A stretch of DNA of 64,000 nt from Opitutales bacterium (GCA_028280845.1 JANQKZ010000017.1:62001-126000); one strand, 5' to 3'. Shown: positions 9,642 through 19,287, counted from the first letter of the stretch. Notes: a model not told the origin generated them from the letters alone. A program made the numbers and translations.

Positions 9642-10697
9642 TTAGATTAAATCACGAACACTCTTTCCCTCTACCAGGATGGGATTCACTTTTACGGAGG
9701 GATGTTGTATGGGTTCGTTGGTTACCAGGATTTCTTTCACCATCTTGAAGCCGAGTTTACCAATTTTATAAGTCGGAATCGAAATAGTAGTTAAATCCTG
9801 CCAGGCGCAGTGGGACCCGTAGTCTCCGTTGTAGCCACAAAGGCTTATGGCTTGAGGGACGTGGAGGTTTCGAGCATACAGGTAACGGGCGATCTGATTC
9901 GCAAGGTCATCGTCGTAGGCGAATAAGGCATCAAAGTGCTCAATGACCTCTTCCCAGTCCGCCGGAAATATGTGATGCGCGGCCACGACTTCATCGCTGT
10001 AAACGGTCCGCATTTCCGCCTGCAGGCCAGCCTTCTTTAGAGTATCCTTGAACCCGTCCCAGCGGTCTTTTGCACTGTGGTGCATCTCCGCCCAGTTCGG
10101 ATTATCGGGGGACTTCCTCAATACGAAACAGATCTTACGATGTCCGCGTTCCATGAGGTGTTGGGTCATGATTTGGGCTCCCCGGTAATCGTCGACGTAA
10201 ATTGAATTCAGGGGATGCCGGTCATTGAGGTACACCACTGGTAGGTTCTGGTTCCTCAATTGTTCATGAATGGAGTGGGACAGCGGATGAAAGCTGCCAA
10301 TCACCAAGGCATCCAGGTTTTGCTCATTCAGGATAGACGGGAGCTTAAAGCTCAGCTCCTCGATCCGGTCTGGTAGACGAACGTGAAAGATCCGGTATCC
10401 CTCGGATTCCGCGGCATCATGGAGTCCATCCAAAAAACCGTCCGGCGAATGGGCCTTCCCTTTTTTTGCGGAAAAGAATCCAATCGTTTTGAATTGGCGG
10501 GATCGAATCGACATCGCTCCCCGATGAGCCCGATAGTTCAACGCTGTTGCCGCCTCCTTCACTCGATTGATCGTCCGCTCCGGAAGTTTGATGTTCGAAT
10601 TGGGATTGGGGCGAAGGGCCTGGGAAACAGTCGCAACACTCACACCAATTTCTGCGGCAATATCTTTGATTGTCGTAGCGCGCTTAGATCCGCTCAT
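9642..10697 (-). CDS. LacI-family transcriptional regulator
   Basis: 351 residues. The N-terminal LacI helix-turn-helix and hinge are clear: TIKDIAAEIGVSVATVSQAL, then NRVKEAATALNYRAHRGAMS. A periplasmic-binding-protein-like sensor domain follows (~65-350: KTIGFFSAKKGKAH, DALFAYDDDLANQIARYL, ISLCGYNGDYGS, TISIPTYKIGKLG). It is upstream of, and probably co-transcribed with, the GH43 gene, and divergent from the GH10 xylanase gene. Inference: a xylo-oligosaccharide- or xylose-responsive regulator of the neighbouring genes. Confidence 0.93.
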   Translation of the reverse strand: MSGSKRATTIKDIAAEIGVSVATVSQALRPNPNSNIKLPERTINRVKEAATALNYRAHRGAMSIRSRQFKTIGFFSAKKGKAHSPDGFLDGLHDAAESEGYRIFHVRLPDRIEELSFKLPSILNEQNLDALVIGSFHPLSHSIHEQLRNQNLPVVYLNDRHPLNSIYVDDYRGAQIMTQHLMERGHRKICFVLRKSPDNPNWAEMHHSAKDRWDGFKDTLKKAGLQAEMRTVYSDEVVAAHHIFPADWEEVIEHFDALFAYDDDLANQIARYLYARNLHVPQAISLCGYNGDYGSHCAWQDLTTISIPTYKIGKLGFKMVKEILVTNEPIQHPSVKVNPILVEGKSVRDLI

Positions 10698-10910
10698 GAG
10701 GTTTAGTGAGGGAAGGGGGTAACGAGGCTATGCTTAGAGTGAATTGGAACTTTTTTGTTTTTAATTTGCGATTCTTTTGTAAATCACTCGTTTTCAGTAG
10801 TTTATGATTGAAAAAACAGAAAAGAATCTATTCACCGTTGAAGTATTGGTATAAATTAAACGTTTTATCATAGACAAGCACAAAGTTCTGTTCCACTTTT
10901 CACCTACTCC
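10698..10910. promoter_or_regulatory. Divergent promoter region between lacI and GH10 gene
   Basis: A markedly AT-rich stretch between two divergent genes. It contains a near-palindrome TTCACCGTTGAA (10831-10842; 10 of 12 bases symmetric, central CG) that could be a LacI-type operator, and an AT-rich run (TATAAATTAAACG, ~10850) suited to a promoter. The boxes themselves are not assigned. Confidence 0.4.
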
Positions 10911-12080
10911 GTGACACGCCCATTTACCCCTTTTGATTTGCTGGTCACCAGACCCTCTAAGCGATGGATGCCTTATCTTCGCATTGGGATGGTTATGTGT
11001 GTGCTGCAGTTGAATGGGTGGGGAGGAGACCAAGGGGGGTTGATGTCGGCCTACGAAGACGCGTTTTTAGTGGGAGCAGCCATCAATAGGAACCAGGTTG
11101 CCGGGGGAGAGCCCAAGGCATTGAATTTGGCCAGGGAACACTTCAATTCAGTTACTCCGGAAAACGACTTAAAGTGGGAGAAGGTTCATCCGGAACCCGG
11201 GCAGTTTAATTTCGGTCCAGGGGATCGGTTAGTCGCTTTGGCAGAAGCTAATGATTGGGCCTTGATTGGGCATACCCTGGTTTGGCATCAGCAGACTCCG
11301 GATTGGGTGTTTCAAGATGAGGATGGAAATCTCGCGAGTGCTGAGCTGCTGCGCGAGCGCTTAAAAGACCATATCCTAACGGTGGCAGGGAGGTATCGCG
11401 GAAAGATTCACGGCTGGGATGTAGCGAATGAGATCTTCAACGATGACGGGAGTTGGCGCGAATCTCTCTGGTATACGATATTGGGTGAGGAGTATTTGTA
11501 TTTGGCATTTGAATACGCTCAAAAGGCTGATCCGAGCGCAGAGCTCTACTACAATGACTATAATCTGTGGAAGGCTTCTAAGCGGGAGGCGGTCATCAAC
11601 CTGGTTCAAGCATTGAGAAAGCGTGGATTGCGCATCGATGCGGTGGGTTTCCAGGGGCACTATGGCTTGGATTATCCTGACCTGAAGGACCTCGAAGGTA
11701 GCCTGAAAGCGATGAAAATGGCCAAAATCCCGACGATGGTGACCGAGCTGGATATTTCTTTATTGCCCTTTCCTAACGCAGATCAGCGTGGGGCGGACAT
11801 CAGTTTAAATTTTGAACTCCAGGCGCACCTCAACCCCTATCCAGATGGCTTGCCCCCTGAGATGGAGAAACAATTAACGAAGCGTTATGTCTCTTTGTTT
11901 AAACTGTTTAACAAATATCAGGACAACATGACCCGCGTCACATTCTGGGGAATTACCGACAATACCACTTGGAGAAATAACTGGCCGGTGCATGGAAGAA
12001 CGGATTATCCGCTGCTATTTGACCGAAACTATCAAGCCAAGCCGGCGGTCGAAGAGGTCTTGAAACTTTCCCGCAACTAA
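10911..12080 (+). CDS. Secreted GH10 endo-beta-1,4-xylanase
   Basis: 389 residues if the GTG at 10911 is used; an ATG at 10968 (370 residues) gives a more compact signal peptide (MPYLRIGMVMCVLQLNGWG) and is an equally good start, since neither has a clear Shine-Dalgarno sequence. The GH10 TIM barrel fills the rest: NSVTPENDLKWEKVHPEPG, HTLVWHQQTPDWV, the acid/base Glu174 in WDVANEIF and the nucleophile Glu279 in VTELDIS (numbering from GTG), then VTFWGITDNTTW. No carbohydrate-binding module is present. It should hydrolyse the xylan backbone outside the cytoplasm; the product oligosaccharides would pass through the neighbouring TBDR to the GH43 xylosidase. Confidence 0.93.
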   Translation: MTRPFTPFDLLVTRPSKRWMPYLRIGMVMCVLQLNGWGGDQGGLMSAYEDAFLVGAAINRNQVAGGEPKALNLAREHFNSVTPENDLKWEKVHPEPGQFNFGPGDRLVALAEANDWALIGHTLVWHQQTPDWVFQDEDGNLASAELLRERLKDHILTVAGRYRGKIHGWDVANEIFNDDGSWRESLWYTILGEEYLYLAFEYAQKADPSAELYYNDYNLWKASKREAVINLVQALRKRGLRIDAVGFQGHYGLDYPDLKDLEGSLKAMKMAKIPTMVTELDISLLPFPNADQRGADISLNFELQAHLNPYPDGLPPEMEKQLTKRYVSLFKLFNKYQDNMTRVTFWGITDNTTWRNNWPVHGRTDYPLLFDRNYQAKPAVEEVLKLSRN

Positions 12081-12223
12081 TCTAACTCTCACTCAACTAT
12101 ACCCCTGATTTATTGTCTCCCCTCACCCCTATCCCCTTTCGAATATCCACTCCATCTGTGGCGGTTAACCCGACTGCCAGCAGGTGCGGTGAATTCGTTT
12201 ATTCACTAAAACTATAAACTATT

Positions 12224-15200
12224 ATGAAAGTACTAGAATCCAAACCCTACCCGAGATGGGCGCTTATCTTCGCCTTTCTCGTGCTTGCTTCGGGGTTAGC
12301 TTTTGCTCAGGAAACTGATGAAGAGTCTGACGTCGAGGAAGAAGAGGATATCCAGGAACTGAGCCCCTTCGAAGTTGTAAGTGGCGACAACGACGGATAC
12401 CGCGCAACGCATACGCTCTCCGGTACCCGTATCCGAACCGAACTGGAAGACGTTGCTTCCGCGATCCAGGTGGTCACAACAGACTTCCTTCGCGACACTG
12501 GTGTAACGGATAACCAAGGTCTTCTTCAATACACGACCAACACGGAAGTCGGCGGTATTGATGGAAACTTCGGCGGTGCCGGAGGTGGAGTTCAAGTCAA
12601 TGAAGACTTCTCCAATCCATCGCAAACCACCCGTGTCCGTGGATTGGCTGCGGCGGATAACACCCGTAATTTCTTTTTATCTGACATTCCCTGGGATGGT
12701 TACAATGTAGACCGGGTCGACATTCAGCGGGGTCCAAACTCCATTCTCTTTGGATTTGGTTCACCCGCTGGTATTATAAACACCGGTTTAATTAAGCCAA
12801 ATTTCGATAACCGTTATCGGGGTGAGTTCCGCTTTGGCAGCTATGGCAGCTACCGCATGAGTGTGGATTTCAATCAAGTGATCCTGGAAGACCAATTGTC
12901 CGTGCGGGCGGCTGGCGTCATGGACAAGCAAAAATTTAAGCAAGATCCTGCATACGAAGATGACCAGCGTCTCTTCCTCTCTGCCCGTTATGAACCTGAT
13001 TTCTTAAAGAGTGATAACATGCGGAGCAGCTTTACGGCTTATTTTGAAAAGGGTGACATCATTGCCAACCGTCCTCGCTCCATCGTGGTGCAGGACCGGA
13101 TCACTCCTTGGTTCCGCGATGTAACGACTGACCCAAATGATCCGTTTTCCTACAATCCGCTTGGTGGAGTAGGCCAAGGCCTATTTACCCCGCAGCAGTT
13201 GGAAGACACCAGTGGAACTCCTGGTGCAGGTCAAAATCGGCGGAACCTCGCCAATGGTGACCTGAACCCCTTCTTCATTCCTTCTGTTGGCAACTACGCC
13301 CAGGTCTTTGGGGGTCCGATTGCCTTTGTGCCGGATGCTTCGACCGGGGTTATCTCAGAGTCTTTCGTCTCCGAGTTTGACACCAGCAAGGGAATCGGCC
13401 CTGACGGCGTTCGGGACGGCAACTTCTACACGGGTGGTTTTGCCCGAATGGGGAGTGTGGATACCTTCGCTAATTTTGCAAAGGACGCTGGTCTGCCCTT
13501 TGCTGAGTTTGGCCAATATAAGAACAATTCCTTAACGGATCCTGCGATTTTTGATTTCTACAATTATTTGTTAGACGGTCCCAATAAAACGGAGCGTCAG
13601 GATTTCAAAAACTACAACATCTCCTGGGCCCAGACTTTCTGGCAAGACCGCCTCGGTTTTGAGCTGGTCTATGACCGCCAGGAATATTTCCAGGCTGGCA
13701 CCAGCCTGATCACGGACCCCCGGCAATCGATCCACATCGACATCAACAGCACCTTGATCGATGGGAGAGATAATCCAAACGCCGGTCGTCCCTTCGTTTC
13801 GGACAGTGGCCAGTTCGGAAATAACCGCCGGGATACGGATCGCGACGTTCTGCGTTTGACCGCCTTCGCTGAGCACGACTTCCGCTGGTACGGTGAGAAT
13901 TTCTTCACCAAACTGCTCGGTCGCCAAAACCTGACGGCTTTGTTCTCCAATGATAAGAACGAAACCACGCAGGTCGGCTGGCAACAGCGTGCCATGGGTC
14001 AGGCTTATCGGGACTTCTTTGAAGTTCCGGATATCCGGGATAACCAAAATTCCTACAACCACTCGATTTATATAGGACCTTCCCTTGTTGGACGGTCTTC
14101 CGCTGCCAATGCTGGTATCACCAATGTGGCCTCAGCGTTTGTGGTTCCGAATTCTGCTCCCATTACCTTCTTCGACAGCACCTGGAATTCAACCGTGGAT
14201 CCTGCTGCTGAGTGGATTGATCCCGATGGTAACACCTCCACCCAGTCGGAAAATCCTGCAAATTACGTCGGCTGGACGACTCGGGAATTTGCTATCGAGC
14301 AAGTCGATTATCGGGATCCGACCCGGCTGGCTACCAGTGGACAGATGACAAAGAACGAAACCGATTCCACGGCTCTCGTGATCCAGAATTATTTCTGGGA
14401 TGGAGCGGTTGTCGGTACGTTTGGTTGGCGTAAAGATGACGCCTCCGCCTGGTCTGACCAAGCAGATGAAGAAGATCTCACCCGGCGTGCCATGATTGAA
14501 GACCTGATGATCACCGGTGATCCCAGCAACGAGATCAGCGTGGAGACGAAGAGTTACAGCGCTGTGGTTCACCTGAACCGCCTGCCCCTTCTGGACGCCC
14601 TCCCCTTCGGTGCCAGCCTTTATTACAACCAGAGTGAGAACTTCCAGCCGGCAGCTGGACGGGTAGACCTTTTCGGTCGTTCCATTGCTCCTCCCTCTGG
14701 TGAAACCGAGGACTATGCCGTCCTGCTGCAAACCCGCGATGGCCGTTACAGCTTGAAGGTGACCCGTTACGAGACTTCGGTAGTCAACTCAAGTTCTAGC
14801 CGCATTAACGGTGACTGGTATTTGAGTCGTCTCCAAGCTTGGGGTGAGAACTGGAAGAACAAGTTCAAGTTCGACATTCAGGCTGGGCAGCAGAACAACC
14901 CGCACGGCAGTAACACCTACTCCCCTGCTCCCGGTGAAACCCAGGAACAAGCGGATGCCCGTGAAGCTGCCGCAATCGCTGGATGGGAAGCTCACGTACA
15001 AAACCTGTATGCTCTGTCTAACGAGCTGGCTGGTGATCCGCTGGCCTTTGACAATGCCAATTCCATCGACCGGTCGATTATTGGTGAAAATGCGATCTCC
15101 AGTGCGAATCCTCCAGGCTTGGCCTTTACCGAAGATACGCAGTCTGAAGGTTGGGAAATCGAGTTTACCGCTCGCCCGATGAACAACTGGGACCTGACCT

Positions 15201-15805
15201 TCAATGCGACCAAAGTGGAAGCCACACGGACCAACGTCGGTGGGGAAGCCCTCCTTCGTTATGTGGAACTGGTCAACAATGACCTGAACAATACGGCCGC
15301 CGGTGACCTCCGTATCTGGTGGGGAAGCCCTGGAAGTGAAACCACGCTCATTCAGTGGAACAGTAACTTCAACGCCAACTTCAACCTGACGAAGCTCCAG
15401 GAAGGCACCTCCGCTCCGGAAATCCGCAAGTGGCGCTTCAACCTGATCACCAACTACCGCTTCACCGAAGGGTTCATGAACGGTTTCAACATCGGTGGCG
15501 GCTACCGTTGGCAGGACAAGGTCGAAATCGGCTATATTCCTTCCTACACGGACAGCACCCAGACTGAAGTGACCTTCGATCTGGAGAATCCTTACACCGG
15601 CCCCTCCGAGAGCAACCTCGATATGTGGCTGGGTTACGGCCGTCGTCTTAATGACAAGGTGGATTGGCGCATTCAGTTGAACGTCCGTAATATTGGCATG
15701 GGTGATGACCTGATTCCGATCAATACCCAGCCCGACGGCACCCCTGCGGTATACCGTATTGCGCCCACGACTCAGTGGCAGGTGACCAATACGTTTACCT
15801 TCTAA
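12224..15805 (+). CDS. TonB-dependent receptor (Opitutae type), second paralogue
   Basis: 1193 residues, the same length as the first TBDR but clearly divergent in sequence. Signal peptide ~1-28 (ends GLAFA), acidic run (EEEEDIQE), LSPFEVVSGDNDGYRATHTL, plug domain (TRIRTELEDVASAIQVVTTDF; VDRVDIQRGPNSILFGFGSP) and a long barrel ending in TNTFTF. It follows the GH10 gene by 143 bases, most simply read as the importer for xylo-oligosaccharides; this is context, not direct evidence. The start codon is preceded by TAAACTATT, a 9-mer nearly identical to the one before the first TBDR (TAAACTGTT), and not by a Shine-Dalgarno motif. Confidence 0.93.
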   Translation: MKVLESKPYPRWALIFAFLVLASGLAFAQETDEESDVEEEEDIQELSPFEVVSGDNDGYRATHTLSGTRIRTELEDVASAIQVVTTDFLRDTGVTDNQGLLQYTTNTEVGGIDGNFGGAGGGVQVNEDFSNPSQTTRVRGLAAADNTRNFFLSDIPWDGYNVDRVDIQRGPNSILFGFGSPAGIINTGLIKPNFDNRYRGEFRFGSYGSYRMSVDFNQVILEDQLSVRAAGVMDKQKFKQDPAYEDDQRLFLSARYEPDFLKSDNMRSSFTAYFEKGDIIANRPRSIVVQDRITPWFRDVTTDPNDPFSYNPLGGVGQGLFTPQQLEDTSGTPGAGQNRRNLANGDLNPFFIPSVGNYAQVFGGPIAFVPDASTGVISESFVSEFDTSKGIGPDGVRDGNFYTGGFARMGSVDTFANFAKDAGLPFAEFGQYKNNSLTDPAIFDFYNYLLDGPNKTERQDFKNYNISWAQTFWQDRLGFELVYDRQEYFQAGTSLITDPRQSIHIDINSTLIDGRDNPNAGRPFVSDSGQFGNNRRDTDRDVLRLTAFAEHDFRWYGENFFTKLLGRQNLTALFSNDKNETTQVGWQQRAMGQAYRDFFEVPDIRDNQNSYNHSIYIGPSLVGRSSAANAGITNVASAFVVPNSAPITFFDSTWNSTVDPAAEWIDPDGNTSTQSENPANYVGWTTREFAIEQVDYRDPTRLATSGQMTKNETDSTALVIQNYFWDGAVVGTFGWRKDDASAWSDQADEEDLTRRAMIEDLMITGDPSNEISVETKSYSAVVHLNRLPLLDALPFGASLYYNQSENFQPAAGRVDLFGRSIAPPSGETEDYAVLLQTRDGRYSLKVTRYETSVVNSSSSRINGDWYLSRLQAWGENWKNKFKFDIQAGQQNNPHGSNTYSPAPGETQEQADAREAAAIAGWEAHVQNLYALSNELAGDPLAFDNANSIDRSIIGENAISSANPPGLAFTEDTQSEGWEIEFTARPMNNWDLTFNATKVEATRTNVGGEALLRYVELVNNDLNNTAAGDLRIWWGSPGSETTLIQWNSNFNANFNLTKLQEGTSAPEIRKWRFNLITNYRFTEGFMNGFNIGGGYRWQDKVEIGYIPSYTDSTQTEVTFDLENPYTGPSESNLDMWLGYGRRLNDKVDWRIQLNVRNIGMGDDLIPINTQPDGTPAVYRIAPTTQWQVTNTFTF

Positions 15806-15837
15806 ACCACGAGGAACTTTTTCCTCTTTTAAAAATT

Positions 15838-15872
15838 CGTTCCCGGCCGACTTGGCCGGGAACGTTTTGTTT
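15838..15872 (+). terminator. Rho-independent terminator after second TBDR
   Basis: A perfect 11-base-pair stem CGTTCCCGGCC / GGCCGGGAACG with loop GACTT, followed by TTTTGTTT. It ends 7 bases before the ATG chosen for the next gene, so it separates the two transcription units. Confidence 0.9.
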
Positions 15873-15879
15873 ATATGCT

Positions 15880-17898
15880 ATGTCACTCATCTCAGTGAAA
15901 CAGCTTACCACATACATTCTGCTGGGGATGTTTGGCTTCATCGGCTATGCCGTTGGCCAAGGTTTCACCAATGCTACCGAAGAGGCGGGACTCCTCTACA
16001 TCCAGCAGGAGATCATTGATGCGCCCAGCGATTTACATGTTCAGGCGGGTGCAGCCGTGGCGGCTGACTTTGACGGGGATGGCTGGACCGATCTGTTTTG
16101 TACGCGCCTCCAACTGACAGATAAATTATACCGCAACTTGGGGCCGGATGAAAATGGGGTGGTTCGGTTTGCCGATATTTCAGCGGAGGCGGGGTTTACC
16201 GAAGCGACGGGAAGTAACGGAGTCGTAGCCGTGGACACAGACAACGATGGGGATCTGGATTTATACGTAACAACGATCTACGAGAAGGAGTTTCTCTATT
16301 ATCTCAATAATGGGGATGGCACCTTTTCTCTGGATGATGGTCGCAAAGGTGGTAAGCTCACCAGCTTTACCGATCACCATGGTTTCAGTGTGTCGGCTGG
16401 CGATTACAACCGTGACGGCTGGGCGGACATGTTCACCACGGAGTGGCAGATTTCCCGCGATGCAACGGATGTCATTCAACACAATGTGCTCATGCGGAAT
16501 TTCGGGGGGGTCCGGGAAGACCTGGGAGGGTGGTTTGGTAATGCCACGGAATCTTCAGGGACTTTGTTGACTGGCAATGTAGAAAATCCGGATCAGCCCA
16601 CTTTATTTGGCTTCACTTCCACCTTTGCTGATTTGGATGGAGATGGATGGCAAGATCTCTTGGTGGCCGGTGATTTTGGAACCTCGCAACTTTTCTGGAA
16701 TAATCAGGACAGTACATTCACCGAAGGGACGGAGGCGGCTGGGTTTGGTAAGGCTCAAAATGCCATGGGCATGACTGTAGGGGACTTCGATGGGGATGGA
16801 TTGCAGGATATCTTTATCAGTTCAATCAATGATCACCGGCTCTATCGTAACTTGGGTAATCGTACCTTCGCCGAAGAGTCGGTCGAGCGATTCGGGGCAG
16901 AGAACCTATTTGGCTGGGGCTGGGGGACGACCTTTTTTGACTATGATAATGATGGTGATCTTGACCTTATCCTAACCACTGGCTACGAGGATTTTTACCA
17001 GACCTTTTCAACTACCCTCTCCATTGCTCCGACATTGTTGTGGCGTAATGACGATGGCATATTTACCAGCGTGGGAGAGTCTTTGGGGATTAATGACCTG
17101 GAACCGGGAAAAGGCCTTCTCACTTTTGACTACGATAAGGACGGGGACCTGGATGTCTTCATTGTCAACGCCCAGAAGGAGCCCATCCTTTATCGGAATG
17201 ATTTGAATAATGGGAATGCTTTTATCCGAATCGAGGTGGGCGGCCGGAGTTTTATTCGCAATGGGATCGGGACAAAGCTTTTCCTGACAGCCACTGAGGG
17301 GGGAAGCTCCCAGATGCGTGAAATCCGAGCCGGTAGCAATTACCTTGGGCAAAACGAAATGGCAGCCCATTTCGGATTGGGCCAACATACCGGAGAAAGC
17401 ATTCATGAACTCCGAGTTGTCTGGCCAGATGGTGTTGAGCAAATTTTCTCAAACTTGGAAGTTAATTCGACCCATGTGTTGACTGAGCCTTTGTCGTTTG
17501 CGTCGTGGGCAGAATTCGCCTTTGACGGTAGTGGGGTCGACGCCAATCAACAGGCGCGGTCGGCGGATCCCGACGGAGATGGATTTATCAATTTTGACGA
17601 ATATGCCTTAGGGCAAAATCCGATTTCACCAGATGGGCCATTATCGATTACTGCCACTTTGGTCGACCCGAACCGGTTTGCCTTTCAATTTCCAGCCCTG
17701 GCCGGAGCCACCGAGGCCCGGATCATTTTGGAAGCTTGCCCGGACTTAACTAATTGGAAGGAAGTAGGTGGCGATGGGCTGAGAGAAACCCTGAATTTTT
17801 CCACCTTCCAGAAACAAGTGACTCGTTATTTGGAAGGAAATGGTGAATCTGTCCAGTTCGCCCGTCTTCGTATCGAAGCCCTGGATACGAGCGAGTAG
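15880..17898 (+). CDS. Secreted FG-GAP/VCBS repeat protein with ASPIC/UnbV domain (CRTAC1-like)
   Basis: 672 residues from the ATG at 15880; this start gives a clean signal peptide (KQLTTYILLGMFGFIGYAVG) and lies after the terminator hairpin, whereas the longer open frame overlaps the TBDR. Repeated FG-GAP/VCBS calcium-binding loops (DFDGDGWTDLF, DTDNDGDLDLYV, DYDNDGDLDLIL, DYDKDGDLDVFI) should build a beta-propeller (~45-440). An ASPIC/UnbV domain follows (~455-535: NGIGTKLFLTATEG, EMAAHFGLGQH, VVWPDGVEQ). A DPDGDGFINFDEYALG calcium-type loop and the C-terminal 'CPDLTNW' beta module come last. Such proteins are extracellular or surface-attached; no activity is known for the family that I can name. 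It is convergent with the next gene, six bases apart. Confidence 0.9.
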   Translation: MSLISVKQLTTYILLGMFGFIGYAVGQGFTNATEEAGLLYIQQEIIDAPSDLHVQAGAAVAADFDGDGWTDLFCTRLQLTDKLYRNLGPDENGVVRFADISAEAGFTEATGSNGVVAVDTDNDGDLDLYVTTIYEKEFLYYLNNGDGTFSLDDGRKGGKLTSFTDHHGFSVSAGDYNRDGWADMFTTEWQISRDATDVIQHNVLMRNFGGVREDLGGWFGNATESSGTLLTGNVENPDQPTLFGFTSTFADLDGDGWQDLLVAGDFGTSQLFWNNQDSTFTEGTEAAGFGKAQNAMGMTVGDFDGDGLQDIFISSINDHRLYRNLGNRTFAEESVERFGAENLFGWGWGTTFFDYDNDGDLDLILTTGYEDFYQTFSTTLSIAPTLLWRNDDGIFTSVGESLGINDLEPGKGLLTFDYDKDGDLDVFIVNAQKEPILYRNDLNNGNAFIRIEVGGRSFIRNGIGTKLFLTATEGGSSQMREIRAGSNYLGQNEMAAHFGLGQHTGESIHELRVVWPDGVEQIFSNLEVNSTHVLTEPLSFASWAEFAFDGSGVDANQQARSADPDGDGFINFDEYALGQNPISPDGPLSITATLVDPNRFAFQFPALAGATEARIILEACPDLTNWKEVGGDGLRETLNFSTFQKQVTRYLEGNGESVQFARLRIEALDTSE

Positions 17899-17904
17899 GT
17901 GGAA

Positions 17905-19080
17905 TCAAAAAAGAAGAATTTCTCGAAGGGAAAGCGTTACCTCCCGATCCTCAGGTAATCCGCCCTTTATCGCCGGAAGAAAACGGGCTTGCGCGAGGGA
18001 GGATTCCAATTTGACCGCATCTTCCTCGGGAAGAGGAAATACATCTACCAATTCAGTGCTTCCATCTGCATGGACCTTGTAGCTTACTTGTACCTTTCCT
18101 GGCGGTACAGAATCCAGAAAGGCAAATTCTGCATCTGCCGGGATCGGTTTGAATAAAACGGGGTCGGAGTCAGGGGGTTCCTCTTTAGTGAATAAATCAG
18201 CATAGAGGAAGTCATAGGCCTCATCTTCTGAAAGGAGGATCCGTTGTTCGGAGTAGTCAGTGGGGATTTCACGATCCTCCGTGTAGAGGTGGTAGGATGT
18301 TTCGGTTATTTCAGGCCCCGGAGGATACCCTGTCATGGGAAACTGAACCCGTTTTACTTTGCCACCCTCGAGATCACCAATCTCTTTAAAATGAACTTTA
18401 TAATGCAACTCCCCTTCACCTGGGGGGTACAGATAGGATGATCGAACGAAAAGGTAGCAGTTCCTCATGTCCTGATCTGGTTTTAGTTTCAAATCCACGA
18501 TGAGGGTGTCGAAACTATTTCCGTGAGTCAGGATTTCGAGTTCATCGGTTTGGAAATCCATCATACTGTTGGCCGCCGCGAGGTTGGAGGCTGAGATTGA
18601 GGTGGACATACTGTTTTGCATTTGTCCCGACATCATTTGGTAATCTAAGCCTTGTTCCCCAGAAAAGGTTCCCTGCTGTTGTACTTGGATATTCAATGCG
18701 TCCCCCAAGCGTTCCTCCTGGAAATTCTGCAGGGAGGCTGAAGCCGCGTACCTTGACCGCTGTTCCTCGGCTTCATGGGAAAAGGGGGTAGCCTCAAAAT
18801 CGAATAGTTGAATGAAGTTTTCGCTGTGGCGGATAGTCTTCTTGAAGGTAAATTCTACGGGTGGCGTCACCGTGATAATTTCCCCATTGTAATCGACGTA
18901 ATGCTTCCCCTTGTGGTAGCGCAGGTGAGGGTATTCCTGGCCTTCGATTTCCACCATAAGGGCCATGCCCATGAAGATGGAATCGGTTTCGGTCACATCT
19001 TTCGCTGCCAGTGGGGAAAGAAGTAAACAAATAAAAAGTGAGGTCCAAAACAGAGAGAGCAATGAGATCCGATGGTGCAT
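17905..19080 (-). CDS. Secreted protein of unknown function with TonB-C-terminal-like domain
   Basis: 391 residues, signal peptide ~1-26 (LLSLFWTSLFICLLLSPLAA). The middle is not recognised; it includes a Met/Ser/Gln-rich stretch (~145-170). The last ~65 residues look like a TonB C-terminal fold: VQVSYKVHADGSTELVDVF, then a helix ending ARFLPAIKGG and a final strand VTLSLREILLF. In TonB-family proteins that pattern contacts the TonB box of outer-membrane receptors, but here no proline-rich spacer and no retained membrane anchor are obvious. It lies between two FG-GAP/UnbV genes, convergent with the first and divergent from the second. Function unknown; homology to TonB is suggested, not proven. 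Confidence 0.75.
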   Translation of the reverse strand: MHHRISLLSLFWTSLFICLLLSPLAAKDVTETDSIFMGMALMVEIEGQEYPHLRYHKGKHYVDYNGEIITVTPPVEFTFKKTIRHSENFIQLFDFEATPFSHEAEEQRSRYAASASLQNFQEERLGDALNIQVQQQGTFSGEQGLDYQMMSGQMQNSMSTSISASNLAAANSMMDFQTDELEILTHGNSFDTLIVDLKLKPDQDMRNCYLFVRSSYLYPPGEGELHYKVHFKEIGDLEGGKVKRVQFPMTGYPPGPEITETSYHLYTEDREIPTDYSEQRILLSEDEAYDFLYADLFTKEEPPDSDPVLFKPIPADAEFAFLDSVPPGKVQVSYKVHADGSTELVDVFPLPEEDAVKLESSLAQARFLPAIKGGLPEDREVTLSLREILLF

Positions 19081-19178
19081 TGAAGAGGATGTTAGTAAGA
19101 TTCCTAAATCATATATAAGTTCGATAATAGCTCAATCTTTGGATGTGGAATCTGGGCCGTTCCAAGGGGAAAAAACAC

Positions 19179-19190
19179 TCGAAATTTCGA
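19179..19190. promoter_or_regulatory. Perfect 12-base palindrome TCGAAATTTCGA in divergent promoter region
   Basis: The 12-base palindrome lies between two divergent genes, 98 bases before the haloperoxidase-fusion start. It overlaps a short direct repeat (GAAATTTC/GAAATTC). Candidate operator; the binding protein is unknown. Confidence 0.35.
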
Positions 19191-19287
19191 AATTCATCCG
19201 GTTCCTGCTTTCATTTAAGATATTCGACCCTTAAAATAACGAGTTTTTTGGAACATCTTTCGTTCCCCCAAACTCGATACCAACAGC

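Noticed and set aside
15775-15879. Earlier start for the first FG-GAP protein
   Set aside because: It would overlap the TBDR end and run through the terminator hairpin; the ATG at 15880 gives a clear signal peptide.
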